In this document: piece after piece, positions 8,765-17,896 of the stretch
Position numbering within the stretch: position 1 is the first letter of the stretch
Layout of the letters: each line of letters opens with the position of its first letter
Assembly: GCA_965248135.1 (NCBI GenBank)
Contig: CBDFIN010000011.1
Span: 124,001 to 188,000, forward strand
Direction: 5' to 3'
Source of the DNA: SZUA-100 sp965248135
GTDB lineage: Bacteria; Pseudomonadota; Alphaproteobacteria; Rhizobiales; Rhizobiaceae
Length of the DNA: 64,000 nt
Notes under the pieces: model-generated
The model's database searches: none
What the model was told of the DNA's origin: nothing
The model's input: only the letters and a program-made list of their open reading frames with translations
Position numbers and translations under genes: made by a program

Positions 8765-11322
8765 ACGCCATCCCCCACCGCGGGTTGAGCAATTGAGCGA
8801 TTAGCCTCGGTCGAGGGGATACCCCAGATTTCAGACGCATATTGACGTATTGTCCGGTCGGATGAAAACCAGCCGATATTGGCAGTGTTGTGGATGGCTT
8901 TGGCATTCCACTCCACCTTTTTACGCCACAGGTCATCGACAGCACGTTGGGTCTGGCAATAGTCGTCGAAATCATCTGTCACCATAAACCAGTCGTGGCT
9001 GCGCAGGCCGGCGACAAGGTCGGCGTATCGGTTTTTGTCATCGGGAGAGAAGGTTCCGCTGGCAATCGCATCGAGCGCCTGGCGAAGCTCCGGCAGCTTT
9101 TCAATCGTTTCCTGCGGGTCGCGCCCCGACCGGCGTCTTTCATCCACTGCATTGGCATCAAGCCCGAAAATGAAAATATTGTCCGTCCCCACATGGTCAC
9201 GGATTTCCACATTGGCGCCGTCGAGAGTTCCAATGGTGATGGCACCGTTTAGGGCAAACTTCATATTTCCGGTGCCGGAGGCCTCCATGCCGGCGGTGGA
9301 AATCTGCTCCGAAAGGTCTGCCGCCGGTATCATGACCTCGGCAAGCGAGACGTTGAAATCTGGAATGAACACGATCTTTAAAAGACCCGACACGGAGGGG
9401 TCATTGTTGATCACCCGCGCCACATCATTGGCCAGTTTGATGATCATTTTGGCCAGGTGATAGTTGGGAGCCGCTTTGCCGGCAAAAAATTTCACCCGCG
9501 GAACCCAGTTGCGCTCCGGATGCGAGCGTATCTGGTCATAAAGGGCGACAGCTTCAATAATGTTCAGCAGTTGACGCTTGTACTCGTGGATGCGTTTGAT
9601 CTGAATATCGAACATTGCCTCAGGATCAATAGACAGCCCCATGCGGCTATCGACCAGGTCAACCAGCCGTCGCTTGTTGGCAAGTTTGACCGCCGCAAAG
9701 CGCTCGCGAAAAGAACCGTCGGTGGCGAACGCCGAAAGGCGTTTTAGTTCCAGCGCATCATCCATGAACCGGTCGCCGATTGTCTCTCGCAACAGATCGT
9801 ACAGTCCCGGATTACACTGCATCAGCCAGCGACGCGGGGTAATGCCGTTGGTCTTGTTGTTTATCCGGTCGGGATAAAGGCGGTGCAGATCGGAAAATAC
9901 CGTTTGCTTCATTAGATCAGTATGCAGCGCCGAAACGCCGTTGACAGAATGTGAACCAAGAAAGGCCAAAGTTCCCATGCGAACCCGGCGCTCGCCGTCC
10001 TCACGTATCATCGAAATGCTGGCAAGCGTGCTGTCCGCCGCACCCATTTCGCGGGCATGCTTCAGTTCGATCGCATTGATGGCATAAATTAGTTGCATGT
10101 GTCGTGGTAGCATGCGCTCAAAAAGGGGCACTGACCAGCTTTCCAGTGCCTCCGGCAACAATGTGTGGTTGGTGTAGCTGAAAACCTGACGCGCAAGCTG
10201 CCAGGCATCAGATAGAATGAAGCCATGGTCATCCACCAGCAACCGCAGCAATTCACCGACCGCAATGGCGGGGTGGGTGTCATTGAGCTGGATGGCAACT
10301 TTATCGGCCAGATTGTCGAGTGAACCATATTGCTGCATATGGCGCCGCAGGATGTCTTGTATCGATGCTGATGAAAAGAAGTATTCCTGCTTGAGACGCA
10401 GCTCCTGACCGGCAATATGGCTGTCGGCGGGATAAAGCACGCGCGTCAGGCTTTCTGCCTTGTTTGAATCTTCAAGCGCGCCCAGATGATCGCCGGAATT
10501 GAATTTTTCCAGTTTGATCGGATCGATGGGCTTGGCCGACCAAAGGCGCAAGGTATTAACCCGCTTTGCTCGCCAACCGACAATCGGTGTGTCATAGGCG
10601 GTGGCAATGACCCTTTCTGCCGGATTCCATTGAAAAGCGGGTTCACCGTTTTTGCCGGTGCCGGCGGGCTCGACCATGCCACCAAGGCCGATCTCGTAAG
10701 AAGACTCGCGCCTTTCGAACTCCCAGGGATTGCCGTGTTCCAGCCAGTTTTCCGGCAATTCGACCTGCCAGCCATCGGCAATTTCCTGGCGAAACAGACC
10801 GTGCTGATAGCGAATGCCATAGCCATAGGCGGGAATATCGACACTGGCCATGGATTCCATAAAACAGGCAGCAAGGCGTCCAAGCCCCCCATTTCCGAGC
10901 GCCGCGTCGGCTTCAAGCGCTGCGACAATATCGAAATCCACCCCAAGGGAAGCGGTTGCCTGGCGCATCTCGCTCTGCAATTCGAGATTTGAGACCGCAT
11001 CGACCATCAGCCTGCCGATGAGAAATTCCAGCGACAGATAATAAATCCGCTTGGAGCAATCTTTATAAGCCTGCCGGGTGGATTCCATCCAGCGGTCGAT
11101 AATCCGCTCCCGGATAACCAGTATGGCGGCAGTAAGCCAGTCATGTGGTGTGGCGGTTTTTGGATTCTTACCCGTACCATAGGTTAAGTGCTCAATGATT
11201 TTGGCTGCCAATGTCACGGCATCGCCGGCGCCGGTCGCGGGGGAGAGAAGGTGGGAAGAGGGCTCGATCATGGTGGCGTGGTCCGTGGTATATAATTGCT
11301 GATTTGGTGAAGAACTTATCAT
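8761..11322 (-). CDS. glgP: glycogen/starch/alpha-glucan phosphorylase GlgP
   Basis: PLP-dependent phosphorolysis of glycogen to glucose-1-phosphate. The 853-residue protein has the usual length. The PLP Schiff-base lysine is K688 within EASGTGNMKFALNGA. The N-terminal half carries the conserved NGGLGRLAACFMESMA segment. The ATG lies 6 nt after the fructokinase stop, so the two are probably co-transcribed. An ATG at codon 18 is a possible alternative start. Placing phosphorylase first in the glg series lets the operon both make and degrade glycogen. The product glucose-1-phosphate would normally be converted by Pgm, which is broken here. Confidence 0.96.
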   Translation of the reverse strand: MISSSPNQQLYTTDHATMIEPSSHLLSPATGAGDAVTLAAKIIEHLTYGTGKNPKTATPHDWLTAAILVIRERIIDRWMESTRQAYKDCSKRIYYLSLEFLIGRLMVDAVSNLELQSEMRQATASLGVDFDIVAALEADAALGNGGLGRLAACFMESMASVDIPAYGYGIRYQHGLFRQEIADGWQVELPENWLEHGNPWEFERRESSYEIGLGGMVEPAGTGKNGEPAFQWNPAERVIATAYDTPIVGWRAKRVNTLRLWSAKPIDPIKLEKFNSGDHLGALEDSNKAESLTRVLYPADSHIAGQELRLKQEYFFSSASIQDILRRHMQQYGSLDNLADKVAIQLNDTHPAIAVGELLRLLVDDHGFILSDAWQLARQVFSYTNHTLLPEALESWSVPLFERMLPRHMQLIYAINAIELKHAREMGAADSTLASISMIREDGERRVRMGTLAFLGSHSVNGVSALHTDLMKQTVFSDLHRLYPDRINNKTNGITPRRWLMQCNPGLYDLLRETIGDRFMDDALELKRLSAFATDGSFRERFAAVKLANKRRLVDLVDSRMGLSIDPEAMFDIQIKRIHEYKRQLLNIIEAVALYDQIRSHPERNWVPRVKFFAGKAAPNYHLAKMIIKLANDVARVINNDPSVSGLLKIVFIPDFNVSLAEVMIPAADLSEQISTAGMEASGTGNMKFALNGAITIGTLDGANVEIRDHVGTDNIFIFGLDANAVDERRRSGRDPQETIEKLPELRQALDAIASGTFSPDDKNRYADLVAGLRSHDWFMVTDDFDDYCQTQRAVDDLWRKKVEWNAKAIHNTANIGWFSSDRTIRQYASEIWGIPSTEANRSIAQPAVGDGV

Positions 11323-11328
11323 TGTTGC

Positions 11329-12252
11329 CTAATTACTGATTTCACTGAGAGTAGGCGCATCGGCGCCGGTCCGAGAGACTGTGTGAGCGGCGACCGTGAC
11401 TGCCCGCAGCAGGGCATTTTTCAAGAGATTTGTTTTCATGTTGATAAGAGCTGCTTTGTTTAGCAGACCTTGTTGACGCAGGCCACTCAGCAGGCCGGCG
11501 TTAAAACTATCTCCAGCGCCGACAGTGTCAACCACCTCAACCGGGATCGCCGACTGGGTGATGGAGCCGGCGGGTGTTATGGCGGCAACGCCTTCATCGC
11601 CTTTGGTGTGGACCACCAGTGCAGCACCTTGCGAAAGCCATTGGTCAAAGAGTTTGGAAACTGGCCTTTTTTGCGCCAGCCAATGCAAATCTTCATCCGA
11701 GACCTTGATGATGTCGGCAATCGAGAACAGACGTTCAAGCCGCTCGCGATAGGCTGTTTCGTCGGTGATGAATTGTGGTCTGATATTGGGGTCGAGCGAG
11801 ATGACCGAGCGATCCTTAAGCCGCATTGCGACCTCCTCATAGGCCGAGCCACAGGGTTCGCCTATCAGGCTTATAGCGCCAAAATGCGCCGCCTCCACGT
11901 CGCGAAATTCCGGCAAATCCTTCGCCGTAATCATCCGGCCAGCGCTCGCTTCATCATAGAAGGTGTAATTTGCGTGGCCATCCTTCAGCTCGACAAAGGC
12001 AAGGGTTGTCAGCTTGGACGATCTTATCGCCTGCTCGATACCAACATTGGAAGCGGCCAGTGTGGCAACCAATCGCTCACCAAATAGGTCACTTGAAAGA
12101 CCTGAGAAAAAACTCGCGGGCTCCTCAAGCCTGCCAAGGGCAATGGCAGTGTTGAATATTGCTCCACCTGGCACGGGCAGGTAAACCGGATTACTGTTTT
12201 CCATTTGCCGGGGCAACATGTCAATTAGCGCTTCACCGCAACAAAGGATCAT
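11329..12252 (-). CDS. PfkB-family carbohydrate kinase, probable fructokinase
   Basis: Predicted ATP-dependent sugar kinase of 307 residues, near the usual length for fructokinases. The N-terminal GEALIDMLP opening and VPGGAIFNTAIALGRL substrate-loop motif are those of the PfkB family. The C-terminal signature DTVGAGDSFNAGL holds the catalytic base D248 and the anion hole. It is the first gene of the minus-strand glycogen operon, 6 nt ahead of glgP. Phosphorylating fructose would join sucrose or fructose metabolism to glycogen storage, which is an inference from position. Other PfkB substrates (2-keto-3-deoxygluconate, ribose) cannot be excluded. Confidence 0.85.
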   Translation of the reverse strand: MILCCGEALIDMLPRQMENSNPVYLPVPGGAIFNTAIALGRLEEPASFFSGLSSDLFGERLVATLAASNVGIEQAIRSSKLTTLAFVELKDGHANYTFYDEASAGRMITAKDLPEFRDVEAAHFGAISLIGEPCGSAYEEVAMRLKDRSVISLDPNIRPQFITDETAYRERLERLFSIADIIKVSDEDLHWLAQKRPVSKLFDQWLSQGAALVVHTKGDEGVAAITPAGSITQSAIPVEVVDTVGAGDSFNAGLLSGLRQQGLLNKAALINMKTNLLKNALLRAVTVAAHTVSRTGADAPTLSEISN

Positions 12253-12672
12253 GGTGCATTTCTTTCTTACTTACGGATTATCAAACTGCGTTACCCATAA
12301 GTGTGTTCTGGTCAACAAGAAAGCGATCAAATAATGCCACGCCGGTCACTCCAATTACTCTCGGCCATCCAATGGAGAGACAGATTTATGCCCCGCTCGG
12401 CCAGTTTAGGTTCATGCGCCACAAGAGATGCGCCATCGATCAACTGTATCATTTTGATATTTGATCGGGGAACCGGCCTGGGGCCGCGTGTGCCGCCATT
12501 GCCGGTCCGGCCCGGATAGAGAGCGGTCGAAAAACCAATTGCTGAAGCAGTGCCCGTGGTGAAAACGATTTGGTTTGTGAACGTGGGCATAAGTCCTTTT
12601 CCAAAAAAGAATTTGCCATTGCTAACTGAAAAAGCAAATATGGTAAGGGTCACTAACCATATCAAGCGGCAA
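12253..12672. other. 420-bp intergenic region between divergent frk and lysR
   Basis: Separates the minus-strand frk/glg operon from the plus-strand LysR gene, so both promoters should lie here. I see no convincing sigma-70 pair and no conserved protein. Open frames across it, in both directions, lack family resemblance. One minus-strand frame has a vaguely dehydrogenase-like stretch (TTGTASAIGFSTAL), too weak to call a relic. Confidence 0.5.
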
Positions 12673-13590
12673 ATGGAAAACATCGGAGCACTAAGGCAGT
12701 TACTGACCCTGGCTGAATACGGCACCTTCAGAAAGGCCGCTTCGAAGTTGGGCATTACCCATTCAGCGCTCAGTCAGACCGTTACAAGAATGGAACAGAA
12801 TTATGGTGTGAAACTATTCCTGCGAAACCATCGAGAGACGGTACCGACGGCCTTTGGATCGCGAATTCTGGAGTCGGCAGCATCGATCATCGAGGAACTT
12901 GAACGAGCGCAACGCGACATTGAACTGATGCGCAATTTGGGTGCTGGACGCATGGTAATTGGAGCAGACCCCGCGCTTGCAGAAAGTCTGCTGTCGACGG
13001 GCCTGACAAGCATGATGGAACGCTATCCTGAGTTGCGGTTCACGGTCATGTCACGCAATTGGCAATCGATGGGGGATGATTTACGGGAACGGCGGATTGA
13101 TATGTACGTTGGTCTGGCGCCTGATCATCAGATCGAAGGTGTTTCTTATCAAAAACTACCGCTTAGCCCGCCAGTTGTTGTGTGCAGGTCAGGACACCCG
13201 ATGACCGAGCGCAAGACGGTTTCGGTTGCTGATTGCCTGATGTGGTCAATTATTGGTTGTGAAGCGCCTGACTGGTTTCTTGAACACATTCGATCGGCAT
13301 TTCCACAATTGTTTCCAAACCTGCAGGCGCTACGATCTGTATTTTTAACGTCACAAAGTCTAAGTCTTCTTCGCCGGATATTGCTGTCAACTGATGCGGT
13401 AGCGCTGCTGCCTCGAATGCTGGTTCAGGACGATATCGAGCAGAAACGGATTGTGTCTCTGGAGGTAACAGACTATCCGTTTCCAATACAGATTTCAGGG
13501 GTCATTGCAACGCTGGAAGCAGGGCCGTTACCACCCGCCTCTGTCGAACTTACAAGGATGATTTATCAAACCTTGAGGGATCACCCATGA
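12673..13590 (+). CDS. LysR-family transcriptional regulator
   Basis: A 305-residue LysR-type regulator. The winged HTH is at about residues 1-60 (LLTLAEYGTFRKAASKLGIT, then SALSQTVTRME), with a periplasmic-binding-like effector domain after it. I placed the start at the ATG at 12673 because family similarity begins there. In-frame upstream codons (GTG 12550, ATG 12640) give an extension unlike other LysR proteins. Its stop overlaps the next gene by ATGA, so it is co-transcribed with an SMP-30/strictosidine-synthase-like enzyme, its likely target or metabolic partner. Inducer unknown. Confidence 0.88.
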   Translation: MENIGALRQLLTLAEYGTFRKAASKLGITHSALSQTVTRMEQNYGVKLFLRNHRETVPTAFGSRILESAASIIEELERAQRDIELMRNLGAGRMVIGADPALAESLLSTGLTSMMERYPELRFTVMSRNWQSMGDDLRERRIDMYVGLAPDHQIEGVSYQKLPLSPPVVVCRSGHPMTERKTVSVADCLMWSIIGCEAPDWFLEHIRSAFPQLFPNLQALRSVFLTSQSLSLLRRILLSTDAVALLPRMLVQDDIEQKRIVSLEVTDYPFPIQISGVIATLEAGPLPPASVELTRMIYQTLRDHP

Positions 13591-14552
13591 CCAATGTGAA
13601 CTATCCTTTACCCAGCCCGATTGCAAAACTGGAACTGCATTTCGCCGGCGGCAATTCAACCGAAGACGTATTGGTTGACGAAGATGGTGTTGTTTTTACG
13701 GGCCTTGCGGATGGTCGAATTCAAAGATTAGCCGTGGATGCCGAGCCCACCACCATAGCGGATACTAACGGCAGGCCGCTGGGAATGGAATTTCTGCCTG
13801 ATGGCCGTATTTTGATATGCGATGCTGAAAATGGTCTTCTTGCGGCAGATATTAAGACCGGCGAGATCACGGTTTTGGCCAACCAGTATGAGGGCAAGCC
13901 AATTCCAATCTGCAACAATGCGGCAGTTGCCAGCGACGGCGCGATTTACTTCACCTCGTCGACCACCCGACATGAAATTTCCGAAGCAACAAAAGACATC
14001 ATGCAGCAAGTGCCAACGGGAAGGCTTTTCAAGTGCAGTCCCGATGGTTCACTGACCGTGCTGTTGGATGGTTTGTATTTCGCCAATGGGGTGGTGCTGG
14101 ATCCCGATGAGCAATTTATTCTTGTTGCCGAAACAGCAAGAGCCGCAATTATCCGCGTGTGGCTTGCCGGGCCGAAGGCAGGACAGAAAGAAGAATTTCG
14201 TCAAAACCTGCCCGGGTTACCGGACAATCTTTCGCTTGGCAGCGATGGTCATTTCTGGGTCGCACTTGTCGCCGGCAATGATGGAAAACTGGCTGTATTG
14301 CGGGCCATCCCGTTTTGGCTGCGCTGGTTAATATCAAACTTGCCAGAAGCTCTAAAGCCAAAAGCCGAAATGCCTGTTCGCGTGATGGCTTTTGACAAGG
14401 ACGCAAACTGTGTTCACCATTTTCACCAGGATACCGATCAATATGACATGGTTACCGGGGTGCGGGAACACAATGGAACGGTCTGGATGGGCAGTTTAAA
14501 GAGTGACTATGTCGCTAGTTATGAGATTGGGCGCGACACGCTTGTCTTATGA
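13587..14552 (+). CDS. SMP-30/gluconolactonase/strictosidine-synthase-like beta-propeller protein
   Basis: A 321-residue predicted six-bladed beta-propeller. Repeats of DG-rich strands are visible (VDEDGVVFTGLADGRI, LPDGRILICDAENGLL, GSDGHFWVALVAG), with NGVVLDPDEQFILVAET matching the strictosidine-synthase-like signature. Members are often lactonases or esterases. No signal peptide is evident, so it is probably cytoplasmic. It overlaps the LysR gene by 4 nt (ATGA). The gene's last bases and stop codon lie inside a 39-bp inverted repeat shared with the truncated transporter that follows, so the extreme C-terminus may have been altered by that rearrangement. Substrate not assignable. Confidence 0.8.
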   Translation: MTNVNYPLPSPIAKLELHFAGGNSTEDVLVDEDGVVFTGLADGRIQRLAVDAEPTTIADTNGRPLGMEFLPDGRILICDAENGLLAADIKTGEITVLANQYEGKPIPICNNAAVASDGAIYFTSSTTRHEISEATKDIMQQVPTGRLFKCSPDGSLTVLLDGLYFANGVVLDPDEQFILVAETARAAIIRVWLAGPKAGQKEEFRQNLPGLPDNLSLGSDGHFWVALVAGNDGKLAVLRAIPFWLRWLISNLPEALKPKAEMPVRVMAFDKDANCVHHFHQDTDQYDMVTGVREHNGTVWMGSLKSDYVASYEIGRDTLVL

Positions 14553-14630
14553 TTTTTACGCGTTATCTGCGAAGGTATTGCCGCTGTGGAGATACCTTCG
14601 CAGATAACGCGCAAAAATCATAAGACAAGC
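14540..14630. repeat. 39-bp near-perfect inverted repeat with 13-bp loop
   Basis: Left arm 14540-14578 and right arm 14592-14630 are reverse complements with one mismatch (position 14558 against its partner). The loop is 14579-14591. The left arm contains the last codons and the stop of the beta-propeller gene; the right arm supplies an aberrant tail for the truncated GPH transporter on the other strand. Weaker inverted similarity continues outside the arms (GATTGG next to each). There is no T-tract after the stem, so it does not look like an ordinary terminator. It looks like an inverted duplication at a rearrangement junction. Confidence 0.9.
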
Positions 14631-15155
14631 ATCACCAATCGGCCGCAGATAGACTTCATAGGCAATGATGGCCATCACAATACCGCCGACCCACCCCATC
14701 ATCGACCGCAGACCGGCCAGTCTGGTTCGTCCGTCATAGGATTTATCCAATTCGGCAATCATGGCTGAATTGGGCACCTCGAACAGGGTGATGAGCAGCT
14801 GAACCAGAACCGCCATTACCAGCAAATAGGCAAACAGCCCGCTTTGACCCAAATCGGCGGGAGGGTTCCAGAGCCAGAAATAAGCTAATGTCGCCGGCAG
14901 CATCGCAACATACATAAATGGATGCCGTCGACCGAATCTGGAATTCCAGCGAACGGAAATATGGCTGGTTGACAGGCGTCCAACCGAGGGATCGCTAACA
15001 GCATCAAATGCCACAGCTAACAAAAGAGCCAATGCGATATAAATTGCCGGCAATCCCGATATCTGATCGAAATAAAGCATCATGCTGGTGGAAAAGCCAT
15101 TGTCCTTGACACCATAAGCGACCGATCCTGCCCCGTAGACAAGCTTTGAACCCAT
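14556..15155 (-). pseudogene. GPH-family sugar:cation symporter (MFS), 3'-truncated
   Basis: The first about 180 residues match the glycoside-pentoside-hexuronide symporter family: YGAGSVAYGVKDNGFST, then AFDAVSDPSVGRLS (the family's D-x-x-SDP motif) and RFGRRHPFMYVAMLP. About five membrane segments are present. Intact members have about 450-500 residues and 12 segments. After VYLRP the sequence switches to an unrelated tail (starting IGDACLMIF) that lies in the inverted repeat at 14592-14630 and then stops. The last half of the transporter is absent. A GGAGG lies only 1 nt before the ATG and an in-frame stop sits just upstream, so initiation is doubtful too. Confidence 0.85.
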
Positions 15156-15321
15156 GCCTCCAATTTTTGGTTGTCATGTTGAATTCCCTGCGATGACCCA
15201 TCGTTAGGCGCTTGGTGCGATCAACCAATGTCGATACTGCACAATTCAGCAGGTAATTCGAATTGTAGAACTTTACCGGCTGCTTGTGTGCTTTCTGGAC
15301 GTGGTTACGCTCCGTTTGCGA

Positions 15322-15745
15322 TCAGCCAGACCATGGCGTGAAGCGTGCTTCGCCGGCAAACGCGACAATCCGGTCAAACGAGCCTGATAAAGGTGGGCCA
15401 AGTTCCATAACGACGAGATGGCGGGGTTGCTTGAAGGATGCGAGTTTTATCCCGCAATACGATTTAACTTTTCCCAAGCCAATCGCCACTCCCCTCTTCA
15501 AGACAACCACGCGCATCCGTCCCCCCCAGACTTTTTCAGGCAAGCCAATCATAGCGACCTGCTGAATGCTTTCCTTGCCGCACAAGACGTTTTCAACTTC
15601 CGCCGGGCAGAAATATTAGTTGCAGGCTATGTACAAATCCCTGGTGTGGATAACCCTTTCCTCATCACGGCGTCCAATGTCACCGGTTCCAACCCAATCG
15701 CGGTGAATGTCGTTTTGGTTGTTTCGGTTTAGTTCCAGTGGGGTA
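15322..15745 (-). pseudogene. acyl-CoA synthetase (AMP-forming) C-terminal relic
   Basis: Read on the minus strand in one frame, 15745 to 15322 gives RDWVGTGDIGRRDEE, a stop codon (TAA) at about 15628, then CPAEVENVL, VAMIGLPEKVWGGRM and LASFKQPRH. These are, in order, the hinge/TGDIG motif and C-terminal subdomain of long-chain fatty-acid or AMP-dependent CoA ligases (family forms TGDIG, YPAEVEN, IGLPDExWGE, LASFKxPR). The in-frame stop, a degraded DRKK/GGEN segment, a lost SGK catalytic-lysine motif (replaced by LSGSFDR) and the absence of the N-terminal 400 residues show it is dead. Confidence 0.85.
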
Positions 15746-15963
15746 CTGGTTCGACGTCGCTCCTATCGACATTACTAAACGTAAGAATCCACTATGCAAC
15801 AAAAATTTGCAACCCGGTAAATAGAAATCACTAATAAATTTCGCGAGATTCACCCTGGCCAATTATTTCGAGGCAGGCTCCAAGCAGCCACGGCAATAGA
15901 ATTTTCGGGTTTTTGCCTCTTCAGTTCAAAATTGTTAGAATTGTCGAAGCAAGACCGTGTGCC

Positions 15964-16878
15964 TCACGGCCATTTCACCACCGGCGGCATCGATGACAGG
16001 ATCGAATTGACGTTGCCACCGGTTTTCAACCCGAAGATCGTGCCACGATCGTAGAGCAGATTGTATTCCACATAGCGGCCGCGGCGGATAAGCTGTTCTT
16101 CGCGTTCTTCCTTATTCCATTGTCGTTCCATGTTGCGGGCAACCAATTGTGGATAGATATCGCGGAAAGCGCGCCCAACATCCTGGACAAAGGTAAAGTC
16201 GGCATCCCAACCACCCGACGCTTCATTGGAATGCAGATAATCAAAGAATATGCCACCGATGCCGCGGGGCTCGTCGCGGTGGGCGAGGTAAAAATACTCA
16301 TCACACCAGGTCTTGTAATGATCATAATCTGCAACCTTGTGGGTATCACAAGGCGTTCGCATGGCTCGGTGGAAATCGACGCTATCGGCGTCTTCCTGGT
16401 TTCGTCGCCGCTCGAGAACCGGCGTCAGATCAGCGCCGCCGCCAAACCATTGTCTTGTCGTCACCACCATGCGGGTGTTCATGTGGACAGCCGGAACGTG
16501 TGGATTTTGCGGGTGGACGATCAACGAAATTCCCGAAGCCCAAAATGACGGGTCTTGGTCGGCGCCGGGCATCTGTTGGCGAAATTCCTCGCTGAATTCG
16601 CCATACACCGTCGAGACATGAACCCCGGCCTTTTCAAACACCCGGCCATGCATCATCGACATCACACCACCACCGCCTTTTCCCTCTTGCCGCTGCCAGG
16701 GCGTGCGGACAAAACGGCCCGTTTGCCCGTCACCGAGCGGGCCTTGCAGTTGATCCTCCAATTGTTCGAGCGACGCGCAAATCTCATCGCGCAACGCTGC
16801 AAACCAGGTTTGCGCCCTGAGTTTCTTTTGTTCAAGATTGTCTGGCAGTTCGGCTGGAATGTCGTTGCGATCCGTCAT
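15964..16878 (-). CDS. hemF: oxygen-dependent coproporphyrinogen III oxidase HemF
   Basis: Converts coproporphyrinogen III to protoporphyrinogen IX with O2, for haem synthesis. The 304-residue protein carries the family signatures HMNTRMVVT, FGGGADLTP, the HRDEPRGIGGIFFDYL block and the C-terminal YVEYNLLYDRGTIFGLKTGG. Start chosen at the ATG at 16878, where GGGAGA lies 6 nt upstream; a longer in-frame extension to 16956 lacks this and has no family resemblance. It stands alone, flanked by decayed DNA on one side and an LprI-like gene divergently on the other. Presence implies at least aerobic or microaerobic growth. Confidence 0.96.
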   Translation of the reverse strand: MTDRNDIPAELPDNLEQKKLRAQTWFAALRDEICASLEQLEDQLQGPLGDGQTGRFVRTPWQRQEGKGGGGVMSMMHGRVFEKAGVHVSTVYGEFSEEFRQQMPGADQDPSFWASGISLIVHPQNPHVPAVHMNTRMVVTTRQWFGGGADLTPVLERRRNQEDADSVDFHRAMRTPCDTHKVADYDHYKTWCDEYFYLAHRDEPRGIGGIFFDYLHSNEASGGWDADFTFVQDVGRAFRDIYPQLVARNMERQWNKEEREEQLIRRGRYVEYNLLYDRGTIFGLKTGGNVNSILSSMPPVVKWP

Positions 16879-17019
16879 GGCGTTCTCCCGGTATTTTGTG
16901 CGACATATCAGAACCAGCTGGCCGAGGCTATAGGACAACGGGCGCACACGCATCAATGGTTTTCAATGCTGTTAATCCGGTCTAGGTAGGTAGGCAAAAT
17001 TATTGAAAGGGATTGATCG

Positions 17020-17535
17020 ATGAACAAAGGGCTCATTTTATTGGTGGCTACGATGCTGGTATTTTACACCGGAACTGTGCGGGCACAAGAATTTAACGCG
17101 ACGGTGGACGACCAGATTGCCCTGCAAAACTGCATCGAAACGGTGCGCGATGTGAATTCAGCACTGGAGCCGGGTCAACGACCGGCGCATGGACACGAGT
17201 GTATCGGCATTGCCAGCGATGCTTGTTTGAATGGTGCGGATGGCAACACCACCCTCGGCATGGTTGGCTGTCTGGCCCGCGAGACGGACTGGTGGGACGG
17301 CCAACTCAACGACCACTACAGCTTTCTTAGGGAAAATCTCGATCAATCGCTATTTGCCTCACTGCGCGATGTGCAACGCAAATGGATCGCTTACAAGGAA
17401 GCCAGTTGCAGATTTGAATATGATTCATGGGAAGGTGGCTCCATTCGCCAGCCCGCATCGGCTTCCTGCTACATGAACGTTACGGCAATCAGAGCGCTTG
17501 AGCTGGGAGAAATTGTTACACGATTTTCGCAATAG
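17020..17535 (+). CDS. secreted LprI-like protein (DUF1311)
   Basis: A 171-residue exported protein. Residues 1-22 form a signal peptide (MNKGLILLVATMLVFYTGTV, cleavage near RAQ-EF). The rest shows the lysozyme-inhibitor LprI/DUF1311 pattern: paired cysteines, CLARETDWWDGQLNDHY and LRDVQRKWIAYKEASC. LprI homologues are periplasmic; some inhibit lysozyme, but function in most bacteria is untested. AAGG sits about 9 nt before the ATG. It stands divergent from hemF and upstream of the tandem small genes, with no operon evidence. Confidence 0.8.
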   Translation: MNKGLILLVATMLVFYTGTVRAQEFNATVDDQIALQNCIETVRDVNSALEPGQRPAHGHECIGIASDACLNGADGNTTLGMVGCLARETDWWDGQLNDHYSFLRENLDQSLFASLRDVQRKWIAYKEASCRFEYDSWEGGSIRQPASASCYMNVTAIRALELGEIVTRFSQ

Positions 17536-17729
17536 GCGAAGCCCGGGCCAGATGGGCAGGATCTAACTGATCTGCCACCGCGCATATTGGTATTAGTGCT
17601 GTAAAAACCATAGTTTACGTCCTATGCAATTTTTGCACGCCTGCCCTCAGTTGTTTGCATTTGTTTTTCTCGCCAGATAGCCTAGATAACGAATGAAGCC
17701 ACAACGCACTGACATGAAGGGAGCATGAT

Positions 17730-17861
17730 ATGGCATTTTTTAACGGAGTTAAGGAACTTGCATACGGACTGAGAATTGGTTTCCGAACGACTGTGCTTGA
17801 GCGTCACAGCATGGTTGAGCGGACAGTATTTCCGGGCATCGACAAGTTTGGTCGTTCATAA
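17730..17861 (+). CDS. small protein of unknown function, tandem copy 1 (43 residues)
   Basis: ATG at 17730 with GGGAGC about 7 nt upstream; 43 codons ending TAATAA. The protein runs MAFFNGVKELAYGLRIGF, then a middle stretch with TTVLERHSMVERT, then the ending FPGIDKFGRS. It is basic, has no signal peptide or membrane segment, and the first 20 residues could form an amphipathic helix. Copy 2 begins 167 bp downstream and has the same length and ending. Between copies there are 7 synonymous codon changes and only 6 amino-acid changes, all conservative (N/S, V/I, R/K, F/L, E/D, M/I), which strongly suggests a translated gene under selection. I do not recognise the family. Confidence 0.8.
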   Translation: MAFFNGVKELAYGLRIGFRTTVLERHSMVERTVFPGIDKFGRS

Positions 17862-17896
17862 TAACGACAGCGCATTGAATTTAAGGGAGCATGGAT

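Noticed and set aside
12327..12755. Minus-strand frame with a dehydrogenase-like TTGTASAIG stretch between frk and lysR
   Set aside because: Only one short resemblance, overlapping the LysR start, with no following Rossmann pattern. Too weak to call a relic.
14540..14630. Bidirectional terminator between convergent genes
   Set aside because: The stem is far longer than a terminator and neither strand has a T-tract after it; coding text inside the arms points to duplication.
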